Shown here piece after piece: positions 32,491 through 42,611 of a stretch of 64,000 bases of DNA (its first letter is position 1; each line of letters starts with the position of its first letter). The notes beneath the pieces are model-generated. The model did no database searches. It saw only the letters and a program-made list of their open reading frames with translations, and was not told the DNA's origin. Source of the stretch: Beverwykella pulmonaria (lineage: Eukaryota; Ascomycota; Dothideomycetes; Pleosporales; Melanommataceae); assembly GCA_001599595.1 (NCBI GenBank), contig BCHH01000004.1, positions 2,502,882-2,566,881 of the forward strand. The letters are read 5' to 3'. The translations under genes were made by a program, and so were the position numbers.

Positions 32491-34025
32491 TCAAAGATCT
32501 CTATCTGCTGCCTTCAACGGCTTCTGTTCATCCGCCGCCTTGCTCGACGCATACTTGTCACCACTCCAGCCCATGGCCTTCAGTCGCTCAGTCAGAATCG
32601 GGTGCGAGTGGTGGAAGCTCGAGTAGAACCAATCGGCGTCCATGCTCGACAAATTCTGGATTTGGAGCTTGATCAATGAGGCGCCTAGTTCTGATGCGTA
32701 GCCCAATTTCACAGCGAAAGCATCTATTCATGGTTAGCATGCTACAACAACAGCGAAATGGGAGACGACATACCGGCTTCATACTCCATGCTTCGAGTCC
32801 AGATGTTCAGCAAAAGCTTCAGGATGGAGTCCGTGGGGGAGAGGATCTCATTAAAGAGGAGGAAGCCAATGAGCACAGGCCTTTCCTTGTGGAAGCCGAA
32901 GTCAGCGTATAGCGACTTGTTCTCGATGAAGACGGAGAAAAGAGCGAAAATGTAGAATAAATGAGCCTGGCTAATAAACAGAAGTCTTGATGTGTGGTTC
33001 ATTTTCCAGTGACCGAGCTCGTGTGCCAGGACAGCCTCGACTTCCTTCTCCGAGCTCTTCTCAAGCAGGGTATCGTAGATGACAATCTTCTTCTTTCCGA
33101 TCCAGGGCAGACCTGTGAAGTAGGCGTTGCTATGGGCGCTGCGCTTGCTGCCGTCGATGACCTGGAGTTCGCTGAGTGGGAACTGAAGTTTTGACGCGAG
33201 GGCCTCGACAGACTCCTTGAGCTTTCCGGGCTTCAGAGGCTCCAGCTTGTTGAACAGTGGGACGATGAGGATAGGGTAGATTGTCATAGCCGAAATCTGA
33301 ACGACCAGCATGAACACCCACAGATAGTAGAAAAAGCTTTGGCCCGTGGACTTGATGATAGACAAAAATGCACTTCCAATGGGGATGCCGAAAGCGATGG
33401 TAAGCGCCTGGCCCTTGAGCATATCCGTGATCCACAGTTTCTTCGTCATCTTGTTAAAGCCAAACTTCTCTTCTAGCACAAAACTGTGATAGTATGCGAA
33501 GGGGATTCCGGCCACCAGATCAATCAGCCCAAAGAGGTATACGAAGAGCAGCGACTGCGATATCTCGCCGGAGAAACGAACTGGGGCATAGCGAGCGAGG
33601 ATCGAGCCAGAAACGGCCCATATGAGCGGGTAGACGTTGAAGTAGAGCGTAGCGAGCGATTTGGCCTGATTGAAAAGACCGGAGACGAAGCTGAACTTGG
33701 CTTTGGCACGACCGTATGCCTATGGATTCCATTAGTATGGCGGGGTGTAAGGAGTGCGGGGGGCTGCGGACCTGGGATTTGTCAAAGGTAGTCGTGTCGA
33801 TATCTGCTTGAAGAGCTTTGGGTACGGTCTTCCGTTGCAGGACCTTGTATTGGCGAAAGAGAAGCCAGTTTTCCAGTGCAAATTCAGCGAAAGAGAAGCC
33901 GATGACGAGCTTCTTCCATGGGAAGAAGGGCCGGTCGAGCAAGCGGGCCAGACGCTGTGGATGGTTAGTACTTGTTCAAGACCAGGGAATCGAGAGACAG
34001 GTACCTGGAGAAAGACCTGAATCAT
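32491..34025 (-). CDS. STE24: CAAX prenyl protease STE24
   Basis: Zinc metalloprotease of the endoplasmic reticulum/inner nuclear membrane (M48 family) that removes AAX after prenylation and trims a-factor-type precursors. Exons in coding order 34005-34025 (only 21 nt), 33772-33954, 32774-33719 and 32491-32723, 460 aa, close to yeast Ste24. The N-terminal part has hydrophobic membrane segments (LVIGFSFAEFALENWLLF, LLFVYLFGLIDLVAGIPFAYY), followed by EEKFGFNK. The catalytic HELGH is at about 301-305 (AVLAHELGHWKMNH). The third ligand Glu is in RSMEYEADAFA, which is rebuilt only when the 50-nt intron at 32724-32773 is removed. The C-terminus has the FYSSFHHSHPILTERLKAM motif typical of the family. 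The donor of intron 2 is a non-consensus GTCCGC, though continuity into AYGRAKAKFS supports it. Confidence 0.95.
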
Positions 34026-34762
34026 GATGGGTGGTGTGCTGTTGTCGGAGATTTGTCCAAGCCGCAACAACAGCTGCGTGTTGAGGACAGTTTCACACAT
34101 CGGTAAGGCTGAGCTAGCGTGACAAGGACACGCCAAGACAAGGCTGAGCACACGCTTTACTATTTTGGCAAGGCTCCAGACAAATAATTACAGGGGCCGA
34201 CCTGATGGCTTATCACGTGCAATTTTGTTCTTCACTGATGCTAACGGGCAGCTAATACTGGGTTCGAGGCTCCGTCCTCTGAAAACGGATCCTAGTTGCA
34301 TATAAATTATCGATTCTTATTCTGCTACGCGTAGTGTTTAATTCATCGCTGTTTCGCAAGGGCTATTGATAGAGAGGTAAGGCTGAGGGAGAAGAAAGGA
34401 ATACCTTAGGGAAACGATGAGGAAGTACAAGTCAGAGCTCCTCCTGGAAATAGAGCTAATCGCGGATTATGGTTAATGGGAAAATAGGTGAGCTAGAGAG
34501 CAGGATACTACTTATTGGACATTGTTGTTATCTATCTAAACTATTAGAAAAGTTCCCTGAGTAGTTATTAACTTGGTCACCGAGTCCCACTTCCCATATT
34601 GCTAACCTCTTGGCCGCCATCCAATGTACCGGTAATGCCTACCTGCGGGTCTACAGGAAACGCACTATTTGTAGTGATAGAGCTAGCATGATCATTGATT
34701 CCTGCCAATTTACTGTGCATTTATTAACTCTTATTTTTTTTTAATATCGTTCCCTTCTCAAC
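34026..34762. other. AT-rich intergenic region
   Basis: About 740 bp between STE24 and the small HeLo/PigL-like gene. It is visibly AT-richer than its surroundings, especially 34270-34750, with a T8-9 run near 34733. Such islands in filamentous ascomycetes can be RIP-decayed repeats. No transposon frame can be read. Confidence 0.4.
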
Positions 34763-35250
34763 TCACTTGTTCAGATCAAGGACTTCTTTTGCCAGAATTG
34801 ACATTTGAAGCGCAATCAAAGTGGTCTTTTGAGTACTTATATTCACCGCTAGCTCCCGCAGCCGCCCGCGCCACCAAACCCAGCGAATCGTGGCTACCAT
34901 ACCAAGTTTCTGTTCTCAAAGTGTTAAATTTGCTGTAGAGCCGCGAAAAGACGACATACCTTGCCCCCCAGTATCATAAACAAGTCCGACTGCAATTTCT
35001 GTTCCATCTCCCGCATTCGAGCAATGGCTGCCAGCACCGGTCGTCGATCGTACCCAGATATCCTTCCATTGTTTACGTGTCCCTCTATGGGGTCCAGAGC
35101 ATGCCTTGTATACTGTATCTCATCCAGTAGGGTTTGCATCTCATCTCTTGCGCTCGAGGCGACAACGGAAACATTGATGCAGGCTTGAACAGTTATAACT
35201 GTAATCAACAAACATGTGACAACTGAAGACGTAAGTGCTAATGTTTCCAT
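34763..35250 (-). CDS. Small HeLo/PigL-N-like domain protein (A of a divergent pair)
   Basis: Exons 34960-35250 and 34763-34909, 145 aa across a 50-nt intron. It begins METLALTSSVVTCLLITVITVQ, a weakly amphipathic hydrophobic helix. Helices follow that resemble the fungal PigL_N/HeLo-like N-terminal domain usually fused to ankyrin or NACHT modules (SSARDEMQTLLDEIQYTRHAL and LAAIARMREMEQKLQ). The second exon continues with WVWWRGRLRELAVNISTQKTTLIALQM, which corresponds to the helix normally closing such domains, and then stops. The protein is therefore the domain alone with no effector or receptor part. This is inference from pattern; no single invariant motif defines it. Its start lies 346 bp from the divergent gene B, which has a similar opening (MPEPLTIATGVINIV). 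Confidence 0.6.
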
Positions 35251-35596
35251 AGCGACGAATGCAGCGGTTTTGATTTAGCTGGAACAATGGCGTTCAGTAG
35301 TAGAAGATCAGAAAATTTGAAGTGACTCTTGTCTTCAGGCTCGCGTGTCTCGTTCTTATGTTTGCCAAACTCGATCTCGTGAGGCGCAGCTTTGCCACGC
35401 TGCAAAATGCGCCTTTTGAGGTGGCTTCAGTTCAGCAGGCCTGGGCTGAGTCGTGCGGTTGGCAGGCATTTCTACGTTACTTGCGGCGGCTGGCACAGCC
35501 ACAGGCTGCAGTCTGGTCATTAAAACCAGCTATTCGCCATCGCGCTTATTTATCTCTCTGTACAACAAGTCTTTCTCAATATTTAGCCTGTCGATC
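35251..35596. promoter_or_regulatory. Bidirectional promoter of the HeLo/PigL-like pair
   Basis: 346 bp separate the two divergent ATGs (35250 on -, 35597 on +), so both genes must share this promoter region. The frame of gene B is open upstream to 35453 from a GTG, with no ATG, so ATG 35597 is preferred. Confidence 0.55.
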
Positions 35597-36851
35597 ATGC
35601 CAGAACCGCTTACCATCGCAACGGGAGTCATTAACATTGTCTTTAATTGCATCAAAGGCCTTGAGATTGCTAAGGGTTACATTGACAAGTACAATGCAAC
35701 AGAGTTGAAAATTCTCGAGCTCGCCGTCGAGACAAAGAGTCTACACCTAGCTCTCGCAAGGTTTCGAGATCATTTCATTGACAATGGGCCTCATCAATTT
35801 AAATGCACAGATGGCTCCGCGCAGAGTGCACTCGACACCTTTGATGAAGTTTTCGGAAGTTGCTCCTACGTATTCAGTATCCTTTACGACCGACTAAAAC
35901 CCCTGCTTTCTCCGAGTTTCAGGGAAGATAATACCATGAACATCAAATCCAAGATTGCTTCAGTATGGAATAGCTCCGATATTGATCAGCTAACCAGCAT
36001 GATACGAGGCCTCATACCCGCGGTGCAGCTCCTATTATCGGCACTGCAAACGTAAGTTGAAAGAGTTGAAGTAGTGATGATTCCTTAAGGTACTAAGCAA
36101 GCATGCAGCGAGACTATGTTTGAGACGAATAGGATCCTACGTTCGGAAAAGGCAAATCGTATTTTAAGTCGAGTTGCGGGCGATGTGCAATCTCTAGTCT
36201 CATCAAGACGTGAACGATCAATCATCGAGTCCACACCAGACAGCGAATCCGTCCTAGGAGACGAAGAATACCCAGGCCTTGATGACATTCTCATTAACAG
36301 CCAGGTATACCGGAGAGTTCTACAGAGCCATTTACGCTATTACAGCTCTGCATCCGCAGTATCTCCTAGCGCATCACTCGAGACTCCTCTTAAAGAAGAG
36401 CCCGAATCTTTAATCCGCGAGAATGACATGCCAACCAGCAGAAATTCTCAGCCTGGAATAGGACATCCTGATCATACACTACAAGCGACAGAATTAAACG
36501 AACGATCGGTCTATAGAAAGAGCGCAACGCCCTTGTACCACAGCATTTTCAAAGCTAAACGAAGACGCGAGGCTTCCCATTTGACTGGACCAGAGAGCAC
36601 ATCTGGCAATAGTCCGCTTAGAAGCTCCGCGGTATCTATTAGCTCAGGACATACTGAGGATGATGACACCTGGGAGAAGTTACAGGCAATGATTGGAAGC
36701 GGAAAATGCAAGCCAAAACTTTCTGGGAATAACATTAAACAATGTATGTCCACTATCTGGCATGCTTCACACAACTCCTGACCACTTTTCTTAAACAGAC
36801 TTGGATGACCAGAGTTCAACTATCCGCTCGTTAATTGAGAAAGAACAGTAG
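35597..36851 (+). CDS. HeLo/PigL-N-like domain protein (B of a divergent pair)
   Basis: Exons 35597-36051, 36109-36743 and 36799-36851, 380 aa; introns are 57 and 55 nt. The N-terminal about 150 residues form a helical domain beginning MPEPLTIATGVINIVFNCIKG, with ATELKILELAVETKSLHLALARF and DIDQLTSMIRGLIPAVQLLLSAL. This resembles the fungal N-terminal domain seen on many ankyrin and NOD-like receptor proteins. The rest (about 153-380) is low-complexity Ser/Arg/Glu sequence with no recognisable module: no NACHT, ankyrin, WD or TPR repeats are present. The last exon is only 17 codons. Possible roles are a partner or decoy in cell-death/incompatibility signalling, or a signalling adaptor. Both are inference. 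The adjoining AT-rich island and uncertain relic at 36912-37405 suggest a variable region. Confidence 0.65.
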
Positions 36852-38131
36852 CAATAGAGTTAGCACAAGGCTGCAAACGAAGTCAATTTATTTGATATTG
36901 AGAGCCACCATTTACACACTAGTGGTACATACCGCATCGACCCTGCATATTTTTCCCCATTGCGAGGCAATGACGTCGCTCGCACTGTCTGCCATAAACT
37001 GCAAGCCCCCTAACACCATCTCGTGGCCATTTTCCTCATCCAATTCAAACTTGACCATCATTTTGTGGTCCGTATGGATCATGATCGCCGACGCCTTTGG
37101 CACCACCTGCACCATCAGTGCTTGCTACGTCTATGATCGACGGGAAGGCATACCATGATCAAATGTCCTAGTGCCGTTGGAGTCTTGTACTCCTCGTACG
37201 CAAACTCTGTCACAAGCTCCGCATTAATCAGTACGTGCTGTCTAAGCTGCTGCTGGAGTTATTTCAAGTCTCGCTCAAGTTGCTTGAACAGCCGGTCATT
37301 ACACCAATGCTGCGTTCATCAGCAGCTTTCCGAACTGCAATCCGCTGCTGCCCCGGGTTGAAGCACAGCGTCTTTGCGGTCTCGTCGAAATAGAAGACAC
37401 CATGGATTATGTGCGGAATTCAACGGCATGCGCAACAATCAAAAGATCACATGATTCGCAGGCTCCCATCCTGCTGGTCAGCCGGTGTTGATGTGTCGGC
37501 CTAACTGCACTTGGATTCCTGTCCTGTGTTGCGGACCCGTTAATCATGGCTGCTGCGTCTAAGATCGATGAAGCTCACAGCGAAACGAAGTAAAAATCAT
37601 GGCATTTGTTACACACCACATTCTGTGGTTATATTGAGATGCGTCTGCGCTATTGCTTAGTGCATGGCAGGTATTTTCCGGCAATTTTGGAAACCTGGCA
37701 GCCCTGTGACGGAACCTTGGTGCGGGAAATGTTAGCCAATGGCTGAAAGAAAGGGGGCTGTGCTAGATACTGTTGGCCTGGTCGCGAACAAATGACGAAG
37801 CCATGCATATTAGCGTCGAGAGTAGATGAGGAAACAAGTCAAGTATGTTGGGAATGCTGCTGTTACAGATTTGACACGGGGGTCAATGAGTGTCTTGGTA
37901 AACGGCCGCTCCCATAGGCTTCTAGAAACCAGGATAGCGGGGTTCCTGCAGGAAGGCTTGGACAGGGGATCACTGCGCTAGCCCCAAGTGGATTTAGTGA
38001 GTCTTTGATCATATCAAGGCTAGGAAAGGGCATGATGTGGATCAACACTCCTGACGCCTGCCCACCTCCACACCACCACGGTTGCGCAAACACGCCTCCC
38101 CATCTTACGCCCACTCCTTACCTCCACCGAC
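36852..38131. other. Intergenic region with a possible gene relic
   Basis: 1.3 kb before ERG12. The - strand at 36912-37405 holds three stretches that join into protein-like sequence (see separate entry). Otherwise nothing, apart from CACCTCCACACCACC leader-like sequence before 38132. Confidence 0.45.
36912..37405 (-). pseudogene. Possible small gene or gene relic, unknown
   Basis: Three - strand segments join in frame through plausible GT-AG introns (37238-37302, 65 nt; 37107-37153, 47 nt). The first, about 37303-37405, reads GVFYFDETAKTLCFNPGQQ and continues to RSIG. The second, 37154-37237, reads HVLINAELVTEFAYEEYKT up to GHLIM. The third, 36912-37106, reads VVPKASAIMIHTDHKMMVKF and runs to a TGA. 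The middle piece is exactly 28 codons. No ATG precedes the first piece in its frame (a TGA lies upstream), so either an additional 5' exon is missing from my reading or the gene is broken. I recognise no family. Confidence 0.3.
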
Positions 38132-39940
38132 ATGGCAGCTAATGGCAGCATGCGCAGGAAAACGCAGGACCTGCCTGGTAAGCTGAGCGCCGTTCTTGGG
38201 CATTCAATATTCAGCCTCCAGTGCTTCGCTGACCACGATTGACTCGCAGCAACTCTTAAACCGACGCGTAGCGTATCGCACGCCACCCAGACGCCAGAGC
38301 CTTCACCCATCGACACCATGGATTCGCGATTGCTCCCCACAGTGCCCACGAACGGAGCCCCCGCGTCGAAGCGGAAGCAGTCGTCGCCTATGATGCCGGC
38401 CTTCATGGTTTCTGCGCCTGGAAAGGTCATTGTCTATGGAGAACATGCCGTAGTCTATGGAAAAGTATGTGTGGGGAAATGCAGTGAATATGATCCAGGT
38501 GCTAACGAGTCACAGCCTGCCATTGCTGCTGCGATTTCCCTCCGTTCGTACCTGCTCGTCTCTTCCCTATCCAAGTCGCATCGGACCGTCACAATGCGCT
38601 GCCCAGATATCCAGCTAGAGCATACATGGAACATCGACGACCTTCCGTGGGACGCCTTCTCTGCGCCCGGAAAGAAGAAGTACTACTACGACCTCGTCAC
38701 ATCGCTGGACCCCGACCTCATGGCTGCTATACAACCGCACATCGACGTTGTATCGCCAAAGGCACCAGAAGCACTGCGCAAGATACACCACTCAAATACC
38801 TGCTCCTTCCTGTATCTCTTCCTTTCGCTCGCCTCACGGAAAACCGCACCCTGCGTATATACGCTCCGCTCAACAATACCGATCGGCGCAGGACTTGGCA
38901 GTAGCGCGAGTATCGCTGTATGCTTGAGCGCTGCGCTCCTTCTTCAGATCCGCGCCCTAAGTGGCCCTCACCAGGATCAACCACCGCAAGAATGCGAGCT
39001 CCAGATTGAGAGAATCAATCGCTGGGCGTTTGTGGGTGAGATGTGCATACACGGCAACCCTTCAGGCGTCGATAACACCGTCTCTTCCGGTGGCAAGGCC
39101 GTTTTTTTTCAGCGAACAGACTACAGCAAACCCCCTCGAGTCATCCCTCTTCACAGTTTCCCCGAGCTCCCGCTCCTCTTGGTGAATACGCGCCAATCGC
39201 GTAGCACCGCCGTTGAGCTCGCTAAAGTCTCGACGCTGAAAGCAGCGCACCCCGCTCTCACCGAAAATATTCTCAATGCAATTGCTCTTGTCACTGAGTC
39301 CGCACATGAGCTGCTCACCTCACCGGATTTCGATCAACATTCTCCTGCCGCGCTGAGGCACCTCGGCGATCTTATCACAGTGAATCACGGCCTCCTCGTA
39401 TCTCTTGGCGTGTCACATCCTAAACTCGAACGCATCCGTGAACTCATTGACCACACCGGCATTGGCTGGACGAAGCTTACGGGCGCCGGAGGTGGAGGCT
39501 GCGCCATTACGATTCTAAAGCCTCAACCGACAACGCTTCATAATGGGAATGGGAATAGCGCCCACCACGACACCTCGTCCGACGAGTCCGACGCTAGTTC
39601 CGAAATGGACTGCGACGCCTCCATAATATCCACGGGAACAAAGTTAAAGCACAAGATTCTCGATAGCCTGGAGATCAAGCTTGAAAGAGAAGGATTCGAG
39701 AAGTTTGAAACTACTTTGGGCGGGGATGGTGTGGGCGTGTTGTGGCCTGCAGTTCTGCATAATGGGAATGAAGAAGAAGGAGGCGAGGAGATTGATCAAG
39801 AGAAGTTTCTCCGGGCTGAAGGAACAGAAGGGATTGAAAGGCTAGTTGGTGTTGCGGGTCTGGGTGTAAGGAGAAAGATTGAGAGAGAGGTTAGAGAAGG
39901 TTGGAAGTTCTGGAGGCCGTGGGAAGGGCAATTCGCATAG
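38132..39940 (+). CDS. ERG12: Mevalonate kinase ERG12
   Basis: GHMP-family kinase that phosphorylates mevalonate in the sterol/prenyl pathway, cytosolic. Exons 38132-38177, 38250-38464 and 38516-39940, 561 aa, longer than usual. Motif 1 is FMVSAPGKVIVYGEHAVVYGK (split after K by intron 2), then AAISLRSYL. The ATP-binding GHMP loop is STIPIGAGLGSSASI. Then come GNPSGVDNTVSSGGKAVFF, LLVNTRQSRSTAVELAKV and the C-terminal KLTGAGGGGCAITIL. An acidic/Ser insertion (SSDESDASSEMDCDAS) and an extended C-terminus account for the length. Intron 2 is 51 nt, exactly 17 codons without a stop, so an unspliced product would remain in frame but break the substrate loop. The start at 38132 needs the 72-nt intron 1. 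If that is wrong, ATG 38318 (CACCATGG) gives an otherwise identical protein shorter at the N-terminus. Confidence 0.94.
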
Positions 39941-40527
39941 GCGCTCGTGCTACTCGCCGCGCACGCGGCCCTTTTTTTTCGATTTCGGTTTGCCCCCCGG
40001 GTCCAGGTCGTTCTTCTTGTTCTTCATTTAGGGGCTGTACGATATTGGAAGACGGCGTTTACCAAGAAATTTTGACGCGAGTCTTACAGTTGATACTTCA
40101 GGAAAAGTTGGCGGCGGCTGGCCTGGCCGGCAAAAATGACAGGATTTCGTTTTCTTTTGTGGATACCTAGGGGGCCGGTTTTAGCGTTATTAGATACTTC
40201 ATCTTAATAGTCCAATTTAAGTAATGTTTTCTATGCATTTCAGACTACAACTGAATGTCTATTTTCGAAGATCTGTAAGTTCTAATAAACAACCAGCTTG
40301 ACCAAACGTTCTTTGCTCTCCTCAAGCAACTTTCTTGACAGCGACATGATGACTATCTATAGGCCGTCAGAAGTTTTCTTGATAAAAATAGATGGCCCTG
40401 AATCCAAATGTACCATAAACACCAAACAAACACCTTGCTATGCATGGAGAAAAAAAACAACAACAAAATGATGGCTGTGTTACGAGGGTGCTGATGTCAT
40501 GAGGATCTAAATGGCGTTAGCTGTGGC
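39941..40527. other. Convergent spacer ERG12/PXR1
   Basis: About 590 bp between two stops, with A-rich runs (A7 and similar near 40450). The frame open at 39901-40170 continues past the ERG12 stop in another register and is not convincing. No gene seen. Confidence 0.5.
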
Positions 40528-41650
40528 CTATAGGCATTTTGGGAGACGGATGGGGATGATTACTTCTCGCATAGCCACGGGATTTGAACTCGCCATCTTC
40601 TTCTGCATGATATACTTCCGCCGATGCGCGTGCCGGCCACCGGCGCCAAATAAGAATGCGGCGACAGGAGTCGAAGTACCGGTTGTGGGCGCGGTGGCTG
40701 TTTCCGCTTCGTCGTCGCTTTCGGAGCCAGATGTGGAGGTAGAAGTTGATCTAGCAGCTTCTTTGGCGGCTTTCTTGAGGGCTTTCTTAAGCCGTTTCTG
40801 TTCTTTGCGGGCGCGGCGCTCTGCTCGCGCGGCTTTTCGTTGGGCTTTGTCGGAGAGGGGTTGTATTAGGCCGGAAGGGGGTGATACGGAGGAGGATGAG
40901 GTGGCCGTTTTAGATTTCTTCTTTTCTTTTCTGGATCTGGATTTGGACTTCGAGGATGGTTCTTCGGCGGGCGTCTCGGCTTCGTCTTCTTCCTCGAGTG
41001 CGGCGCGAAGATTTATGCTCTTCTTTTTCCGTTTTAGTTTTGGCTCGCCAACGTCCTCGCTGGACCGCTTCCTCTTCTTCTCCTGGATTGTGGTCATTTT
41101 GACCCCCGTATCCTCGTCTTTGACCTCCACTTTTACGTCCACAACCTCATCCTTCTTAATGCTCTTCTCAATTCGATCCCCCACTAAAAACCCGCCACTA
41201 ACAAAATTCATAAACCCGTGCTTCCTCGCCACAAACCCCCTCCTCTCAATGTCCAGTCTCCTTTCCTCCTCCCTCTTCACATCCGCCTCTCTCCCATTCA
41301 ACCTCCCCAGCACACTTTCTAATGCTGCAAGCCCGAAATTGTCATTGTGCTGCGCGCCCCGCTTTGCGCCGAGCCCGAGCGTGTCTTCTTTGAGCAGGAC
41401 GCGGATGTGCGAATGTGAGGCGGCCGTGTAGTGGGATGCGTGGGCGGCGTTTTCAGCGCCGAGGGCGGACCCGGGCGTCCAGCCTTGCGAGGAGAGAATG
41501 CGGTGCCCGAAGCGCGTGGTGTTGTTGGCCCAGTGCGTGTTGCGTGGGTCGGCAGAGATGCGTGTCCGGCTGTAGAGATGGTCAGCTATTTGTAAAGGAG
41601 GGAAGGTAGTGTGAGGGGAGGAATTACTTTTTTGGCGCAGCGAGACCCAT
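40528..41650 (-). CDS. PXR1: PXR1/PinX1 G-patch protein
   Basis: Nucleolar G-patch protein that activates the helicase Prp43 in rRNA and snoRNA processing and can inhibit telomerase. Exon 1 (41628-41650) is only 23 nt and encodes MGLAAPK, the invariant family start. Exon 2 (40528-41569) follows a 58-nt intron, total 354 aa. The G-patch, about residues 25-72, has FGHRILSSQGWTPGSALGAEN and ends VLLKEDTLGLGAKRG. After it comes GLAALESVLGRLNGR, then the long Lys/Glu-rich basic tail (KKRKRSSED, RAERRARKEQKRLKKALKKA) and the C-terminal GGRHAHRRKYIMQKKMAS box typical of PXR1. The frame of exon 2 is open upstream to 41781, but that extension is not part of the protein. The antisense strand also has a 306-codon open frame, an artefact of the Lys/Glu-rich composition. 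Confidence 0.93.
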
Positions 41651-41899
41651 TGTGAGACTGAGCCGTGAGAGTTTTTGCGAGAGGGAAGAGTGCTGGTTTG
41701 GACATTGAAATTTTTGGAGCAGTTGCGCACGGGCCTCGGAATCTTGGCGCGGATGTGGGGGAAAGAAAGGTCATTAATCAAAACTTGACCCTCTTTCCAT
41801 CACAATTCACATTCCCACCCTCAAAACTCGGGGTCCAATTGCTCGAACCAACTAACCTCCAGCACTAACCCTCGCCCAAACGTCACTCAATCGGCAATC
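41651..41899. promoter_or_regulatory. Bidirectional promoter PXR1 / coiled-coil gene
   Basis: Only 249 bp lie between the divergent start codons at 41650 (-) and 41900 (+), so the two genes share a promoter region. CT/CA-rich sequence on the + strand (41790-41890) looks like the leader of the right-hand gene. Confidence 0.55.
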
Positions 41900-42611
41900 A
41901 TGGCACCACACCACACTACCAAAAAGCCCACCTTAACAACCTCATCGAGCGTTCAGCGCAACGGCCACCACTTACACCGCAAGCGCGTTGTTGAAGAAGA
42001 AGTCTTAGCAGACTCCGCCTCCGACTTGCAGATGCTTCACGTCTTCGACTCCGCGGATGCAGATGCAGATGCAGACGAGCCAGATAACTCACAGCAGTCG
42101 CAGTCCCCCGCGGGTAGGCCCTCAGTCGCTGACTTGATGAAGGTCGCATTTAATGATGTACGTGCGATGTTATGTGGGGGATATGGTAAGAAGGCTTTGA
42201 GACTGACGATGAAGATTGCTAGCGACGCAAACGCTTCGACGAGCAAAAGTCCTCCATCCGCAAAGCGTACACTCAGTCCAAGGTCGAGATACAGGAGGCT
42301 ACCACGACTCTATTCGACGAGCATGAGGCGAAAGCGTAAGATATCAAACACGGCCTGCCAACCCCCTCTCAATCCCCAATCTCAATTCCCCAAGTTCCCT
42401 CTCTCGAAGACCACGCAACAATCCCACTAACAATGCCTCCAGCCTCTCGGCCCACGACACCCACCTCAAACTCCTACGCCACCTCGTCGCCCAAAAGGTC
42501 GAAATCGAGAAACAGATGGCAGACAGACTCGCTGCGCTGGAGAGGAACTACGCTGCGCACTGCCATGATCTCGAGCGCGTTGCGAATATGCGGGCCAAAA
42601 GGCTGAGCTGA
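41900..42611 (+). CDS. Small coiled-coil protein, unknown function
   Basis: A three-exon model, 41900-42157, 42223-42335 and 42443-42611, 179 aa; introns are 65 and 107 nt with CTGAC and CTAAC branch sites. The N-terminal half is disordered: basic, then acidic with a DADADADADEP tract from a GCAGAT hexamer repeat. The C-terminal half begins at PSVADLMKVAFNDRRKRFDE and forms a long charged helix (SSIRKAYTQSKVEIQEATTTLFDEHE, then LKLLRHLVAQKVEIEKQMADRLAALER). It should be a coiled coil. Without splicing the first frame runs on to a different, Arg/Ser/Pro-rich ending, which is clearly wrong. The pairing with PXR1 under a shared promoter hints at nuclear or growth-related expression. The function is unknown. 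Confidence 0.75.
42056..42088 (+). repeat. Hexamer microsatellite coding Asp-Ala
   Basis: GC(A/G)GAT/C units repeat about four to five times, giving ADADADADE in the coiled-coil gene. This kind of tract commonly varies in length between strains. Confidence 0.7.

Noticed and set aside
4001..34025. A mating-type or pheromone gene cluster linking the precursor with STE24
   Set aside because: The two genes are about 28 kb apart with unrelated genes between, and STE24 processes prenylated a-factor-type, not alpha-type, pheromones.
40511..41431. 306-codon + strand open frame
   Set aside because: It is antisense to PXR1. Lys/Glu codons read backwards as Phe/Leu/Ser, producing a Ser/Phe-rich artefact.
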